A program made the translations under genes and the position numbers. Below are positions 16,365 to 23,738 of a stretch of DNA of 64,000 bases, one piece after another (the first letter of the stretch is position 1; the number at the start of each line of letters is the position of its first letter). The stretch is from a virus, in the IMG/VR virus record IMGVR_UViG_3300028393_004717, positions 1 through 64,000 of that record, one strand, 5' to 3'. The notes beneath the pieces were generated by a model that made no database searches, had not been told where the DNA came from, and saw nothing but the letters and a program-made list of their open reading frames with translations.

Positions 16365-16696
16365 GCAATACCAATCTTTACTATCATCCAGTTGACAACA
16401 GAATTGTTGCTGGATGATATTGTAAATGTCCAATCATGACTTTGTGGAACTGGACTTATTTCTTTTGAAATGTAAGGACAACCCTTATCGTTTGATGTGA
16501 GAAATATGGCGTAATCGGTAAAATCACCAGAGGGTGATGGAAATTTTATCGTGGCACTTGTGCCATTCATTTTTTCTATCCCAGCAGCAACTATTTTTGG
16601 GCCAACAAGATTTGTTATACTCAATGAAGCTCTAGATAAATCATTCGATTTATAAGCCGAACCAATTCCTGTTCCTGTTACGCTTGAAGCACCCAT
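16361..16696 (-). CDS. Tail-cassette paralogue 1 (short, shared N-terminal anchor)
   Basis: A 111-aa protein. The first 15 residues (MGASSVTGTGIGSAY) are the Gly/Ser/Thr anchor shared by the six tandem genes at 16361-19944. The rest is a short beta-rich domain containing TIKFPSPSGDFTDYAIFLTSND and ending in MIVKIGIA, which resembles the C-terminal domain of paralogue 6. AAGGAG precedes the ATG. The modular design, a constant N-terminus with a variable domain, is typical of virion fibre or decoration proteins. Confidence 0.6.
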   Translation of the reverse strand: MGASSVTGTGIGSAYKSNDLSRASLSITNLVGPKIVAAGIEKMNGTSATIKFPSPSGDFTDYAIFLTSNDKGCPYISKEISPVPQSHDWTFTISSSNNSVVNWMIVKIGIA

Positions 16697-16723
16697 TTAT
16701 ACTCCTTAATATATGTAAGCTTC

Positions 16724-16772
16724 AAAAAATAAAAAAGTAATGTGGTTTTTACACATCACCTTTTTATTTTTT
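16724..16772 (-). terminator. Hairpin terminator after paralogue 2
   Basis: Two 21-nt arms at 16724-16744 and 16752-16772 flank a 7-nt loop. On the minus strand they pair completely with two G-U wobbles (A-C mismatches on plus) and end in an A/T-rich run giving a U-rich tail. Confidence 0.7.
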
Positions 16773-16787
16773 AAAATTAATTTAAAA

Positions 16788-17369
16788 TTATGTATTGGTA
16801 CCAAAAGGATTACTTACAGTTTGACCACCATCCGTAATGACATCACCTTGTATCCAGTAACTGGTTCCCAAACTAATCGCCACCACATAACTTCCTATGA
16901 TACCACCAGTCTTATTGTTGGTTCCATATTCTATTTTGTTACTCGTAGCACTGGCAGCAAAAGTTCTAGTTTCAGCTACGCCATTTTTGTGTAGCGTTAA
17001 ACTACCAGTCATTAGATCAGAAAAAGGATAACATTGAATAAAGAATTGATCTGGTCGAACCGTGGTCAAAAAGCGGAATGTCTGACCAATCGTAGTAGTG
17101 CTTAATTCTGGTAATGTTATGAATCCATTTGGCCCGTGATCTAACAAAAAAAGTTTCCCATCATCAGATGCAGATATCTGATGAACAGGAAGTGATACAA
17201 CAGATTCGGTGTACGACACTATAGTCGAAATTTCAGAGGAAGATGATGCATTAGCAATTGCAGAGGTCACATCTACTGCTAGATTTAGTAGTTTTACATT
17301 ATTTTGAATTCTTGGTAATGATCTCTCTACTGCTCCATTTCCTGTTCCTTCATTGGTTTTAGCTCCCAT
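16788..17369 (-). CDS. Tail-cassette paralogue 2
   Basis: A 193-aa protein. The anchor MGAKTNEGTGNGAVERS leads into LPRIQNN, almost identical at DNA level to paralogue 3, so these two share a recent duplication of the 5' module. The rest is beta-rich, with ISASDDGKLFLLDHGPNGFITLPEL and a late IEYGTNNKTGGIIGSYVVAIS, a pattern that recurs in paralogue 4 as DTITMDGSTKGGKKGNHVEIL. This looks like a small trimeric beta-domain used in phage fibres. The ribosome site AAGGAG and the 21-nt leader are identical to those of paralogue 3. Confidence 0.6.
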   Translation of the reverse strand: MGAKTNEGTGNGAVERSLPRIQNNVKLLNLAVDVTSAIANASSSSEISTIVSYTESVVSLPVHQISASDDGKLFLLDHGPNGFITLPELSTTTIGQTFRFLTTVRPDQFFIQCYPFSDLMTGSLTLHKNGVAETRTFAASATSNKIEYGTNNKTGGIIGSYVVAISLGTSYWIQGDVITDGGQTVSNPFGTNT

Positions 17370-17390
17370 AATAATCTCCTTTTTGTTATG
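17370..17390 (-). promoter_or_regulatory. Conserved 5' leader of cassette genes
   Basis: The 21 nt before the paralogue-2 ATG match the 21 nt before the paralogue-3 ATG (18020-18040) exactly and contain AAAAAGGAGATTATT. Paralogues 4 and 5 keep only the AAGGAGATTA part. Beyond it lies a decayed copy of the TGCATCTTGG half-hairpin seen at 18053-18084, showing that leader and gene start were copied as a unit. Confidence 0.6.
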
Positions 17391-17415
17391 TTAAATGAAT
17401 ATATTTGCATCTTGG

Positions 17416-17460
17416 AAAAAACAAAGTGATATATCAAAAAATAAATCACTTTGTTTTTTT
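17416..17460 (-). terminator. Hairpin terminator after paralogue 3
   Basis: A 15-bp stem of ACAAAGTGAT type, arms 17416-17430 and 17445-17460, with long A and T runs on both sides. It therefore looks bidirectional, but it sits directly downstream of the minus-strand gene ending at 17492. Confidence 0.75.
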
Positions 17461-17491
17461 AAATTATCAACTTTGTTTTAATGATGCTATA

Positions 17492-18019
17492 TTAAAGTGC
17501 AGCAATTGCAGTTTTAAAAGCATCAAAATCAGCAGCAGCAGCAGTCAAGGTCTTTAAATCAGATATTTTAATCCAAATAGCATTGCCGTTAAAATCTTTA
17601 ATGTTTCCACCATCTGGTAATGTCATAATACCATCATTGTGAAATCTCCAGTTGTTATCGTCAACATCAATGTTCACTTGATGTTGGTGATTGAGGCTGT
17701 TTCCACCATCAAGATTATCATCAAGGTTATGATTGCCTACTGTAATGCTTACATCAGGACCATAACTAGGCATCATGTCTCTTTGACCGCCCCACCATAA
17801 TCCTAAATATTCTGTGTTACTTGAAGCCCAAATTACTGATTCTTGATCATTCTGTCTTGATGCCCCTAGTGTTCCAACTAAAAGACCACCAGTAAAAGCA
17901 GTAAGATCAGTTATGTTTGATAGATTTCTTACATTTTCTGGTTTGATATTATTTTGAATTCTCGGAAAAGAATTCTCTACTGCTCCATTGCCTCTTCCTT
18001 CTGTTGTTGTAGCTGCCAT
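17492..18019 (-). CDS. Tail-cassette paralogue 3
   Basis: A 175-aa protein with anchor MAATTTEGRGNGAVENS and the same FPRIQNN continuation as paralogue 2. The variable part carries ESVIWASSNTEYLGLWWGG, a His/Asp/Asn-rich segment (GNHNLDDNLDGGNSLNHQHQVNID would be its core) and a helical end (ADFDAFKTAIAAL). The His/Asp repeat could bind metal, as in some fibre tips. The shared 5' leader and own terminator indicate an independent unit. Confidence 0.6.
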   Translation of the reverse strand: MAATTTEGRGNGAVENSFPRIQNNIKPENVRNLSNITDLTAFTGGLLVGTLGASRQNDQESVIWASSNTEYLGLWWGGQRDMMPSYGPDVSITVGNHNLDDNLDGGNSLNHQHQVNIDVDDNNWRFHNDGIMTLPDGGNIKDFNGNAIWIKISDLKTLTAAAADFDAFKTAIAAL

Positions 18020-18040
18020 AATAATCTCCTTTTTGTTATG
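18020..18040 (-). promoter_or_regulatory. Conserved 5' leader of cassette genes (second copy)
   Basis: This 21-nt stretch is identical to 17370-17390 and holds the ribosome-binding site of paralogue 3. Identity ends soon after, where the 18053-18084 hairpin begins. Confidence 0.6.
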
Positions 18041-18052
18041 TGGAATGAATAA

Positions 18053-18084
18053 ATCTGCATCTTGGTTTTTGCCAAGATGCAGAT
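18053..18084 (-). terminator. Perfect 13-bp hairpin after paralogue 4
   Basis: Arms 18053-18065 and 18072-18084 (ATCTGCATCTTGG type) pair without mismatch around a 6-nt loop. On the minus strand the stem is followed by TTTATT, a weak U-tract. It lies 11 bp beyond the stop of the gene at 18095. Confidence 0.65.
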
Positions 18085-18094
18085 CAAATTAAAC

Positions 18095-18676
18095 TTAGGA
18101 AACTGCGTTACTGAAAGGGGTTACTTCAGTAGCTGTCTGAGTAAGAACTGCTCTTACATGGAATATGCCAGCAGCCATATCGAGTATTTCGACATGATTA
18201 CCTTTTTTACCACCTTTGGTAGAGCCATCCATAGTAATCGTATCATCACTAGCACCTGCAATCCACATATCGATTGCGGTAGGTGTGCCAGACAATGGTG
18301 TTTCGTCATCAGAACCAAAAGCAACGCCACTCATGATGTCAGTTCCATTGGCTACCTGAATCTTGTAAACATTGCTAGTTACAGTAGTTTTAACATAAAA
18401 CTTGTAGGTGTCACCAGTTCCAGTAGCTGCTGGAAGAGTAACGACAACACCTGCTAATCTATCTAAAATTAAAGGTATGTTAGCCTTGCTAGAATCAAGA
18501 GTTATTGTCGCAGTATCAAGAACAAATGGTGTTTTTGATAATGCGTTATTATCGAGTTTTGCTGCGGTCACAGCGTTTGGTTCAATGTTTACTGTTTTAA
18601 CAGAACCATTGAGAATCAATGGTTTGATGTTTGATGCAGAACCATTTCCTGTTCCTTCTGTTGTTGTAGCTGCCAT
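18095..18676 (-). CDS. Tail-cassette paralogue 4
   Basis: A 193-aa protein. After the anchor MAATTTEGTGNGSASN comes IKPLILNGSVKTVNIEPNAV, closely matching paralogue 5. The body is an all-beta domain: LPAATGTGDTYKFYVKTTV, then YKIQVANGTDIMSGVAF and a late MWIAGASDDTITMDGS. This is a typical phage fibre/tail-spike type of domain with Thr/Val-rich strands. It ends in a beta strand before NAVS. AAGGAG precedes the ATG. Confidence 0.62.
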   Translation of the reverse strand: MAATTTEGTGNGSASNIKPLILNGSVKTVNIEPNAVTAAKLDNNALSKTPFVLDTATITLDSSKANIPLILDRLAGVVVTLPAATGTGDTYKFYVKTTVTSNVYKIQVANGTDIMSGVAFGSDDETPLSGTPTAIDMWIAGASDDTITMDGSTKGGKKGNHVEILDMAAGIFHVRAVLTQTATEVTPFSNAVS

Positions 18677-18719
18677 AGTAATCTCCTTTTATATATATAA
18701 AAACCAATCAAACACAATA

Positions 18720-18746
18720 AACTTAGCTTAACATAAAGACTAAGTT
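18720..18746 (-). terminator. Weak hairpin after paralogue 5
   Basis: A 7-bp AACTTAG/CTAAGTT stem with a 13-nt loop overlaps the stop codon at 18745 and is followed on the minus strand by TTATTG. A terminator role is tentative. Confidence 0.4.
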
Positions 18747-19461
18747 ACCTTGCGTATTCAGAAACTTTCAACACCGCACTGTTGGTGTTCAATGTAAGGA
18801 TGTCATCTGCTCCATCCCTCTTTGCTTGAATTTTAATGGTCAACGCACTCGTGACAGAATTTGAAAAAACCATGGCGATGGGAAACAGCACCGCACTTCT
18901 AGTGCCACCACCTGCACTATTCAACCATGTTTGGTTTCTCCATGTTATCTCAACATCGTTGACCGTTATTCTGGATCTGAAATTATCTGCCAAGCCTCCA
19001 CCGACAGCATAAGTTGAGTTGTACTCGATATACAAGGAACTGCTGCCAGAAACTGGCGTGTACGAAACCGATGCAAAATCAACATAATTGTTATTATCAC
19101 CATTACTTACTTCGCCAGCGGTGAATGTATAGAAACTCGTATTTAAATGTTGTCCATTTAATCCCCCTCTGATGTAACCATCTGCGGTTATATTGTTGCC
19201 AGACGAAATGTCACCATCAGCGGATATAGAGCCACCAGACAAAATGTCGCCATCAGCGGATATGTTGTTATTAGAGGTTATATTTCCCTCTGCACTGACA
19301 TTTGATTCGGTTGTCATATCGCCAGTTGCGTTGATGTCGTATTTCCAATTATGGAGAATGTCAACGCCAAGATTTTCAGCTTTCACTACACCATTGATGA
19401 TAAGTGGCTTTTGTTTGCTTACAGATCCTATTCCCACACCCTCTTGACTTGTAGCTCCCAT
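18745..19461 (-). CDS. Tail-cassette paralogue 5 with tandem Ser/Asn repeats
   Basis: A 238-aa protein with anchor MGATSQEGVGIGSVSK. Residues about 46-92 hold five short repeats of the form S-A-D-G-D-I-S-S-G-N (SAEGNITSNN, SADGDILSGG and so on), a beta-helix-like stalk in which each copy is 10-11 residues. The C-terminal domain is beta-rich, with SLYIEYNSTYAVGGGL, and ends in ILTLNTNSAVLKVSEYAR. Repeats of this kind form slender fibre stalks. The gene keeps the AAGGAGATTA ribosome site. Confidence 0.62.
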   Translation of the reverse strand: MGATSQEGVGIGSVSKQKPLIINGVVKAENLGVDILHNWKYDINATGDMTTESNVSAEGNITSNNNISADGDILSGGSISADGDISSGNNITADGYIRGGLNGQHLNTSFYTFTAGEVSNGDNNNYVDFASVSYTPVSGSSSLYIEYNSTYAVGGGLADNFRSRITVNDVEITWRNQTWLNSAGGGTRSAVLFPIAMVFSNSVTSALTIKIQAKRDGADDILTLNTNSAVLKVSEYAR

Positions 19462-19502
19462 AATAATCTCCTTTTTAAAAAAAATTTATACGGACATGGA
19501 AA

Positions 19503-19532
19503 TTTCCAGCGTGAAGAAATCCACGCTGGAAA
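19503..19532 (-). terminator. Perfect 11-bp hairpin after paralogue 6
   Basis: Arms 19503-19513 and 19522-19532 (TTTCCAGCGTG type) flank an 8-nt loop. A run of seven As follows on plus, so a U-tract exists before rather than after the stem on minus; the terminator call is therefore moderate. Confidence 0.5.
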
Positions 19533-19542
19533 AAAAGTTAAA

Positions 19543-19944
19543 TTACTTTCTTACATTGATGCCGCTTTTAACGACCATGTACATGAAGGTTTGCGTATTG
19601 TTATCCCCAGTATGAAGGATAAAACCAGCAAATCCGCTATCGAATCCATCATTGCTGTAGTTTTCGTTAGCATCGAACTTAGCAATGTGTGGTGGTTTGT
19701 TGTTCGCCAAATATAAAGAATCATCAAGATCTGATTGCATTGCAAATACTGAGTAATTATCAGGATTTAATGGAAGTTCTGGAAATCTGACAATCACTTG
19801 CCAGTTTCCATGTTCGGCTGAAATAACCGTAGTCGCAATACCAGTCAAAACGATATGTGGATCGTTAATGGTAATGTTCTTGATTGCTGGTCCAACCTTG
19901 CTGGCTGAACCTTGACCTACGCCCGTTACGCTAGTAGCACCCAT
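19543..19944 (-). CDS. Tail-cassette paralogue 6
   Basis: A 133-aa protein. The anchor MGATSVTGVGQGSASK is followed by VGPAIKNITINDPHIVLTGI. The beta-rich body contains WQVIVRFPELPLNPDNYSVF and ends in TFMYMVVKSGINVRK, clearly related to paralogue 1. It is the first gene of the array in transcription order. AAGGAGG precedes the ATG. The upstream 110 bp hold short inverted CTATAG repeats but no confident promoter. Confidence 0.6.
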   Translation of the reverse strand: MGATSVTGVGQGSASKVGPAIKNITINDPHIVLTGIATTVISAEHGNWQVIVRFPELPLNPDNYSVFAMQSDLDDSLYLANNKPPHIAKFDANENYSNDGFDSGFAGFILHTGDNNTQTFMYMVVKSGINVRK

Positions 19945-20053
19945 AATAGCCTCCTTGAAATTAAGGTATAGAAACTACTATAGATATAACTATAGGTTAT
20001 TTTTAATATAATCTATTGGATAAAAAATTGCGAAAATAATATATACATTTATC

Positions 20054-20620
20054 ATGACTTATGAAAACAGTCCGATTATAAAATCATATCAAAAACAAAT
20101 CCTTTATGGAACCATATTGGGAGGATCTTCAATTGTAAATCCAACTTATGGAAGAAATTGTTATTTGGCCATGAGAGATAATAATTTGAATTGGCTTTCA
20201 TATAAAATAGATGAACTTAAAGAATTTTTTAAAATAGATAGTAGTACAATTAAAAAAGATAAAAACACTTATCGATGCTATTCGGTTGCTTATCCTTGTT
20301 TTAATGATTTGTATAGAACATTTTACAAAGAAGGTAAAAAGGTCGTAACTAAGGAGATATTAGAATCACTCAACGACCTAGCTTGGATGATTTGGTATAT
20401 CGATTCTGGTAGGAAAAGCAAAAGAAAGGTTTATCTTAGAACACAAAAATTTGGAGAAGAGGGAACTGTGATAATAGCAGATTATTTTAATTCTCTTGAT
20501 TGTTTTTGTGAAATTAAAAAACAAAAAGATAGATTCGAAATTGTATTTGACAATAAAGGCTCACAAGAGTATCTTAAAACATTCGCACACAGAATACCAA
20601 ATTTTCTCACAAAAGAGTAG
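20054..20620 (+). CDS. LAGLIDADG homing-endonuclease relative, first motif altered
   Basis: A 188-aa free-standing protein with the layout of LAGLIDADG endonucleases. Motif 1 reads LYGTILGGSSI where active enzymes have LxGDGS, so the first catalytic acid is missing. Motif 2, AWMIWYIDSGRKS, keeps its Asp. Between them are the family's FFKIDSS and FNDLYRTFYKEGKKVVTKEIL elements. With one acid lost, it may be inactive as a nuclease or act as a DNA-binding protein. No intron or intein is seen around it. It is followed 3 bp later by an unknown gene. Confidence 0.7.
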   Translation: MTYENSPIIKSYQKQILYGTILGGSSIVNPTYGRNCYLAMRDNNLNWLSYKIDELKEFFKIDSSTIKKDKNTYRCYSVAYPCFNDLYRTFYKEGKKVVTKEILESLNDLAWMIWYIDSGRKSKRKVYLRTQKFGEEGTVIIADYFNSLDCFCEIKKQKDRFEIVFDNKGSQEYLKTFAHRIPNFLTKE

Positions 20621-20623
20621 CTG

Positions 20624-21055
20624 ATGAGTACAAAAGTAAGTTTGTATTATGATCCAAAAATACATCTTTATCAAGAATCCTTTAGAGACGATTCTATTCA
20701 CCTAAATGTTAATGAAAAAGGAATCGATCTTAAAATTGAATTTTCACTTGTTGATTTTATAAAAATGATCCAATCAATTGATTTAAATTCACTGAGAAAA
20801 CAAGCCAACATTACAGATGAACAAATAAAATCTTATTGTGAAAAACAAGTTGAAAAAAGAATCGGTTTAAATAATGACATTTGTCAAATGTTTGGATATA
20901 TGATTTATGGGGATTGCAAAGAATCAAAAGAAAAGCAAATAACAAATGGCATTCAATATCATGAAAATTTAAGAGAAAAATTGAAAAAAATAATTGAAGA
21001 ATTAGGTTGTAATAAAAATACTTATTATTTTGGGCTTGAAGATATTTTGCATTAA
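20624..21055 (+). CDS. Hypothetical protein
   Basis: A 143-aa protein with no recognised domain. A strand-rich start (KVSLYYDPKIHLYQE) is followed by helical, Lys/Glu-rich segments and a central YMIYGDCKESKEKQ. It lies 3 bp after the LAGLIDADG relative. Two small genes follow, all plus strand, in an apparent early-gene-like operon leading to the DNA methyltransferase. Confidence 0.45.
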   Translation: MSTKVSLYYDPKIHLYQESFRDDSIHLNVNEKGIDLKIEFSLVDFIKMIQSIDLNSLRKQANITDEQIKSYCEKQVEKRIGLNNDICQMFGYMIYGDCKESKEKQITNGIQYHENLREKLKKIIEELGCNKNTYYFGLEDILH

Positions 21056-21070
21056 TAGCATAATATTCAA

Positions 21071-21289
21071 ATGACTGTAATTGAAAAAACAATATTTGAT
21101 ATTCTTGTTCAATATTCAAAAAATAATGACTGGATTTTATTTGATGGCAACTACTTTCAAATCGATTCAAGTAAAACCAATGGTATAAATATGCACAAAT
21201 TAAAAAACTTGTCATCTTCTGATGCTTTTTTGTGCCTTAAAAAATACCTCAAAAGACAATTTAAAAAAGTGAATAATTCATGCTCATAA
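21071..21289 (+). CDS. Hypothetical small protein
   Basis: A 72-aa protein starting MTVIEKTIFDILVQY, helical at both ends with a DGNYFQIDSS turn. It is unknown. Its end overlaps the ATG of the small membrane protein at 21280. Confidence 0.42.
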   Translation: MTVIEKTIFDILVQYSKNNDWILFDGNYFQIDSSKTNGINMHKLKNLSSSDAFLCLKKYLKRQFKKVNNSCS

Positions 21290-21378
21290 ATATTGGAATA
21301 ATTTTTGTAATTATTTTAATATTTTGCAGACTCGTTCTTTTGCACAACCAAATACATGAATATTATGAAGATCAATAG
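21280..21378 (+). CDS. 32-aa single-pass membrane protein
   Basis: A very short frame, MLINIGIIF and then VIILIF, giving one transmembrane helix of about 15 residues followed by a polar tail rich in His, Tyr and Glu. The ATG overlaps the end of the upstream gene by 10 nt, and the methyltransferase gene follows after 17 nt. Its similarity in size and overlap to the frame at 22611 supports it being real. Function is unknown; small membrane proteins often modulate host envelope enzymes. Confidence 0.4.
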   Translation: MLINIGIIFVIILIFCRLVLLHNQIHEYYEDQ

Positions 21379-21395
21379 TATTTAGTGATTGAAAT

Positions 21396-22211
21396 ATGAT
21401 AAAAACAACAAAAGATGCAGAGCAAGAAGGTGTGTTGGAAAATTGTATTTACAATGCAAATTGTCTTGATTTAATGAAACATATTAAAAGCAATAATATT
21501 GATATGGTTCTAACATCTCCTCCTTACGATAATCTTCGAACATATAGTGGAAGTTTAGATTGGGGCGAACACATTTGGAAACCAGCAATTCAAGAATTGT
21601 TTAGAGTAATAAAGGAAGGTGGGGTAGTAGTTTGGGTAGTCGGAGATGCTACCATCAAGGGCAATGAGACAGGAACTTCATTTAAACAAGCACTTCACTT
21701 TAAAGATGTAGGATTTAATCTTCATGATACGATGATATGGCATAAGACCGCCATTTTTCCTCACCACTTGAACGCACAACGATACAAACAACAGTTCGAT
21801 TACATGTTCGTGTTCACAAAGGGAAGCGTAAATACATACAATCCTATTCACGATATACCAAATGAATCTGCTGGTAAAACTTTTCAAATTAAAAAAAAGA
21901 TTAAGACATCAGACAATGGACGATATAATGGGCGAACCAAAAACCTAAAAATATCTGATTTTCGTATGCGTGACAATGTTTGGCGTGAAGGTCGTTCTGG
22001 CTATAAAGGACATCCAGCCCCTTTCCCAGAGAAACTTGCCTATGACCATATTTTATCATGGTCAAATGAAGGTGACATAATACTAGACCCATTTGCTGGT
22101 AGTGGAACAGTAGGTAAAATTGCAAAACAAATAAATCGTAAATATATCCTTATAGAAAAAGAATCAAAATATACAGATATAATCAATAAAAGAATAAATG
22201 AAAATCAATAA
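21396..22211 (+). CDS. DNA methyltransferase (N4-cytosine or N6-adenine, beta class)
   Basis: A 271-aa site-specific DNA methyltransferase. Catalytic motif IV is TSPPYD at residues 40-45, and the SAM-binding motif I is DPFAGSGT near residue 236. The catalytic motif precedes the SAM motif, which is the beta-class order. TSPPY favours N4-cytosine methylation, but N6-adenine enzymes of this class share it. There is no linked restriction enzyme, so it is an orphan, probably protecting phage DNA. The target-recognition region lies around residues 120-220. Confidence 0.88.
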   Translation: MIKTTKDAEQEGVLENCIYNANCLDLMKHIKSNNIDMVLTSPPYDNLRTYSGSLDWGEHIWKPAIQELFRVIKEGGVVVWVVGDATIKGNETGTSFKQALHFKDVGFNLHDTMIWHKTAIFPHHLNAQRYKQQFDYMFVFTKGSVNTYNPIHDIPNESAGKTFQIKKKIKTSDNGRYNGRTKNLKISDFRMRDNVWREGRSGYKGHPAPFPEKLAYDHILSWSNEGDIILDPFAGSGTVGKIAKQINRKYILIEKESKYTDIINKRINENQ

Positions 22212-22245
22212 AATTATATTATCGGTCAATATATACAAATAGACC

Positions 22246-22614
22246 ATGAATATTTCGGGTCTAAAAGAGAGGAGAATGCACTTAGTAAAAAATGATGACA
22301 TCTGGTCTTTTCTTGAGAGTCTAAACATATCAAAAGTTTTTATTTTATATCAAGGCAAATGCAAAGAAAAAGAATTGCCATCTATAAAAATCGATAGCGT
22401 AATTGTTACAACAAAATGTGGCAAGAATGAAATAAAATGGGATAACGAGCTTTATAATAACAAATCTTTTTTGACAAAACCAATTTATGATTTACATATT
22501 GATTTTACTGGTAAAATTGATGGCATGCTAACTTATGACAATGTGAAAAAAAAAGCAACTATTACTGGAAAACATAAATATAAAATCACCGAAAAGTTCA
22601 ACAAAGAAATATGA
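22246..22614 (+). CDS. Hypothetical protein
   Basis: A 122-aa protein with a beta-rich body (KVFILYQGKC, IKIDSVIVTTKCG, YDLHIDFTGKIDGML). I do not recognise it. The stop overlaps the start of the next 32-aa frame as ATGA, indicating translational coupling. Confidence 0.45.
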   Translation: MNISGLKERRMHLVKNDDIWSFLESLNISKVFILYQGKCKEKELPSIKIDSVIVTTKCGKNEIKWDNELYNNKSFLTKPIYDLHIDFTGKIDGMLTYDNVKKKATITGKHKYKITEKFNKEI

Positions 22615-22709
22615 TTTATATTATCTTTATTTTTGAATATATTGTCTTTACTTTAATCTATAATTTATTTATCATTGTGTTTAATGAGATGTTAACAGAT
22701 TTAGATTAA
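22611..22709 (+). CDS. 32-aa single-pass membrane protein
   Basis: A second very short frame, almost entirely hydrophobic (MIYIIFIFEYIVF and then TLIYNLFIIVF), with a short acidic end (NEMLTDLD). The start overlaps the preceding stop as ATGA, and the GMP reductase ATG follows 9 nt after its stop. It is the same length as the small frame at 21280. Confidence 0.4.
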   Translation: MIYIIFIFEYIVFTLIYNLFIIVFNEMLTDLD

Positions 22710-22718
22710 GGCGATTAC

Positions 22719-23735
22719 ATGCAAATTATCAATGAAATAAAACTTGGATTTAATGATGTCCTCATAAAGCCAAAACGATCTAAAACAGCCAGTAGAAAAG
22801 ATGTAGTCCTATCAAGAAGCTTTAAAGGACTAAATAGCAATTCAATAATAAAAGGAGTGCCAATCATTGTTGCCAACATGGATACTGTTGGAACTTTGAA
22901 AATGGCAGAATCATTAGGTAAATTAAATATTTTTACTTGTCTTCATAAATTCTATGAATTGCCTGTACTACAGAAATTCTTTGATTCTAATGAATACTCA
23001 GAATTCGCATTTTACACAACTGGAATTACCGATGACGATTTTATCAAACTGAAAGAAATGAAATCTACAAATCGAAAAATAAACATCTCAATTGATGTCG
23101 CTAATGGCTATACAGAACACTTTCAAAACAAAGTCAAAGAAATTAGATCTATATTCCCAGATTCATTTATCATGGCTGGAAATGTATGTACCCCAGAAAT
23201 GGTTCAAGAACTCTTATTGTCAGGTGCAGCAGATTGTATAAAAGTCGGAATAGGAGGTGGTAGCGTATGTAAAACTCGGATGGTTACAGGAGTAGGATAT
23301 CCCCAACTTAGTGCCGTAATTGAATGTGCAGAAGCAGCACATGGATTAAATGGACTTATATGTTCAGATGGTGGATGCAAAGAATCTGGTGATGTGGCAA
23401 AAGCTTTCGGAGCAGGATCAGACTTTGTAATGCTTGGAGGAATGTTTGCTGGTACAGATGAATGTGAAGGAGAATGGATATTTGAAGATGATACGAAATA
23501 TTTGAAGTTTTATGGAATGTCTAGTGAAGAGGCAAATAACAAATATTGTGGCGGAATGAAGGATTATAGGGCTTCAGAAGGCGAAGTTAAATTTGTTGGC
23601 TATAAAGGTAGTGCCGAAACTGTAGTAAATCAAATTCTTGGAGGACTAAGATCTGCATGTGCTTATGTTGGAGCTAATCAATTGAAAGATTTAAGCAAAT
23701 GCACCACTTTTGTAAGATGTAATTCTATAAAGTGA
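22719..23735 (+). CDS. guaC: GMP reductase
   Basis: A 338-aa enzyme of the IMPDH/GMPR family that reduces GMP to IMP and ammonia with NADPH. The flap and active site match GuaC: the catalytic Cys184 lies in GGGSVCKTR, followed by TGVGYPQLSAV, and SDGGCKESGDVAKA and GGMFAGTDE come later. Its length is close to that of bacterial GuaC (about 347 aa), with no CBS domains, which separates it from IMP dehydrogenase. AAGG precedes the ATG. The likely effect is diverting guanine nucleotides towards adenine, useful for an AT-rich genome. Confidence 0.93.
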   Translation: MQIINEIKLGFNDVLIKPKRSKTASRKDVVLSRSFKGLNSNSIIKGVPIIVANMDTVGTLKMAESLGKLNIFTCLHKFYELPVLQKFFDSNEYSEFAFYTTGITDDDFIKLKEMKSTNRKINISIDVANGYTEHFQNKVKEIRSIFPDSFIMAGNVCTPEMVQELLLSGAADCIKVGIGGGSVCKTRMVTGVGYPQLSAVIECAEAAHGLNGLICSDGGCKESGDVAKAFGAGSDFVMLGGMFAGTDECEGEWIFEDDTKYLKFYGMSSEEANNKYCGGMKDYRASEGEVKFVGYKGSAETVVNQILGGLRSACAYVGANQLKDLSKCTTFVRCNSIK

Positions 23736-23738
23736 AAT

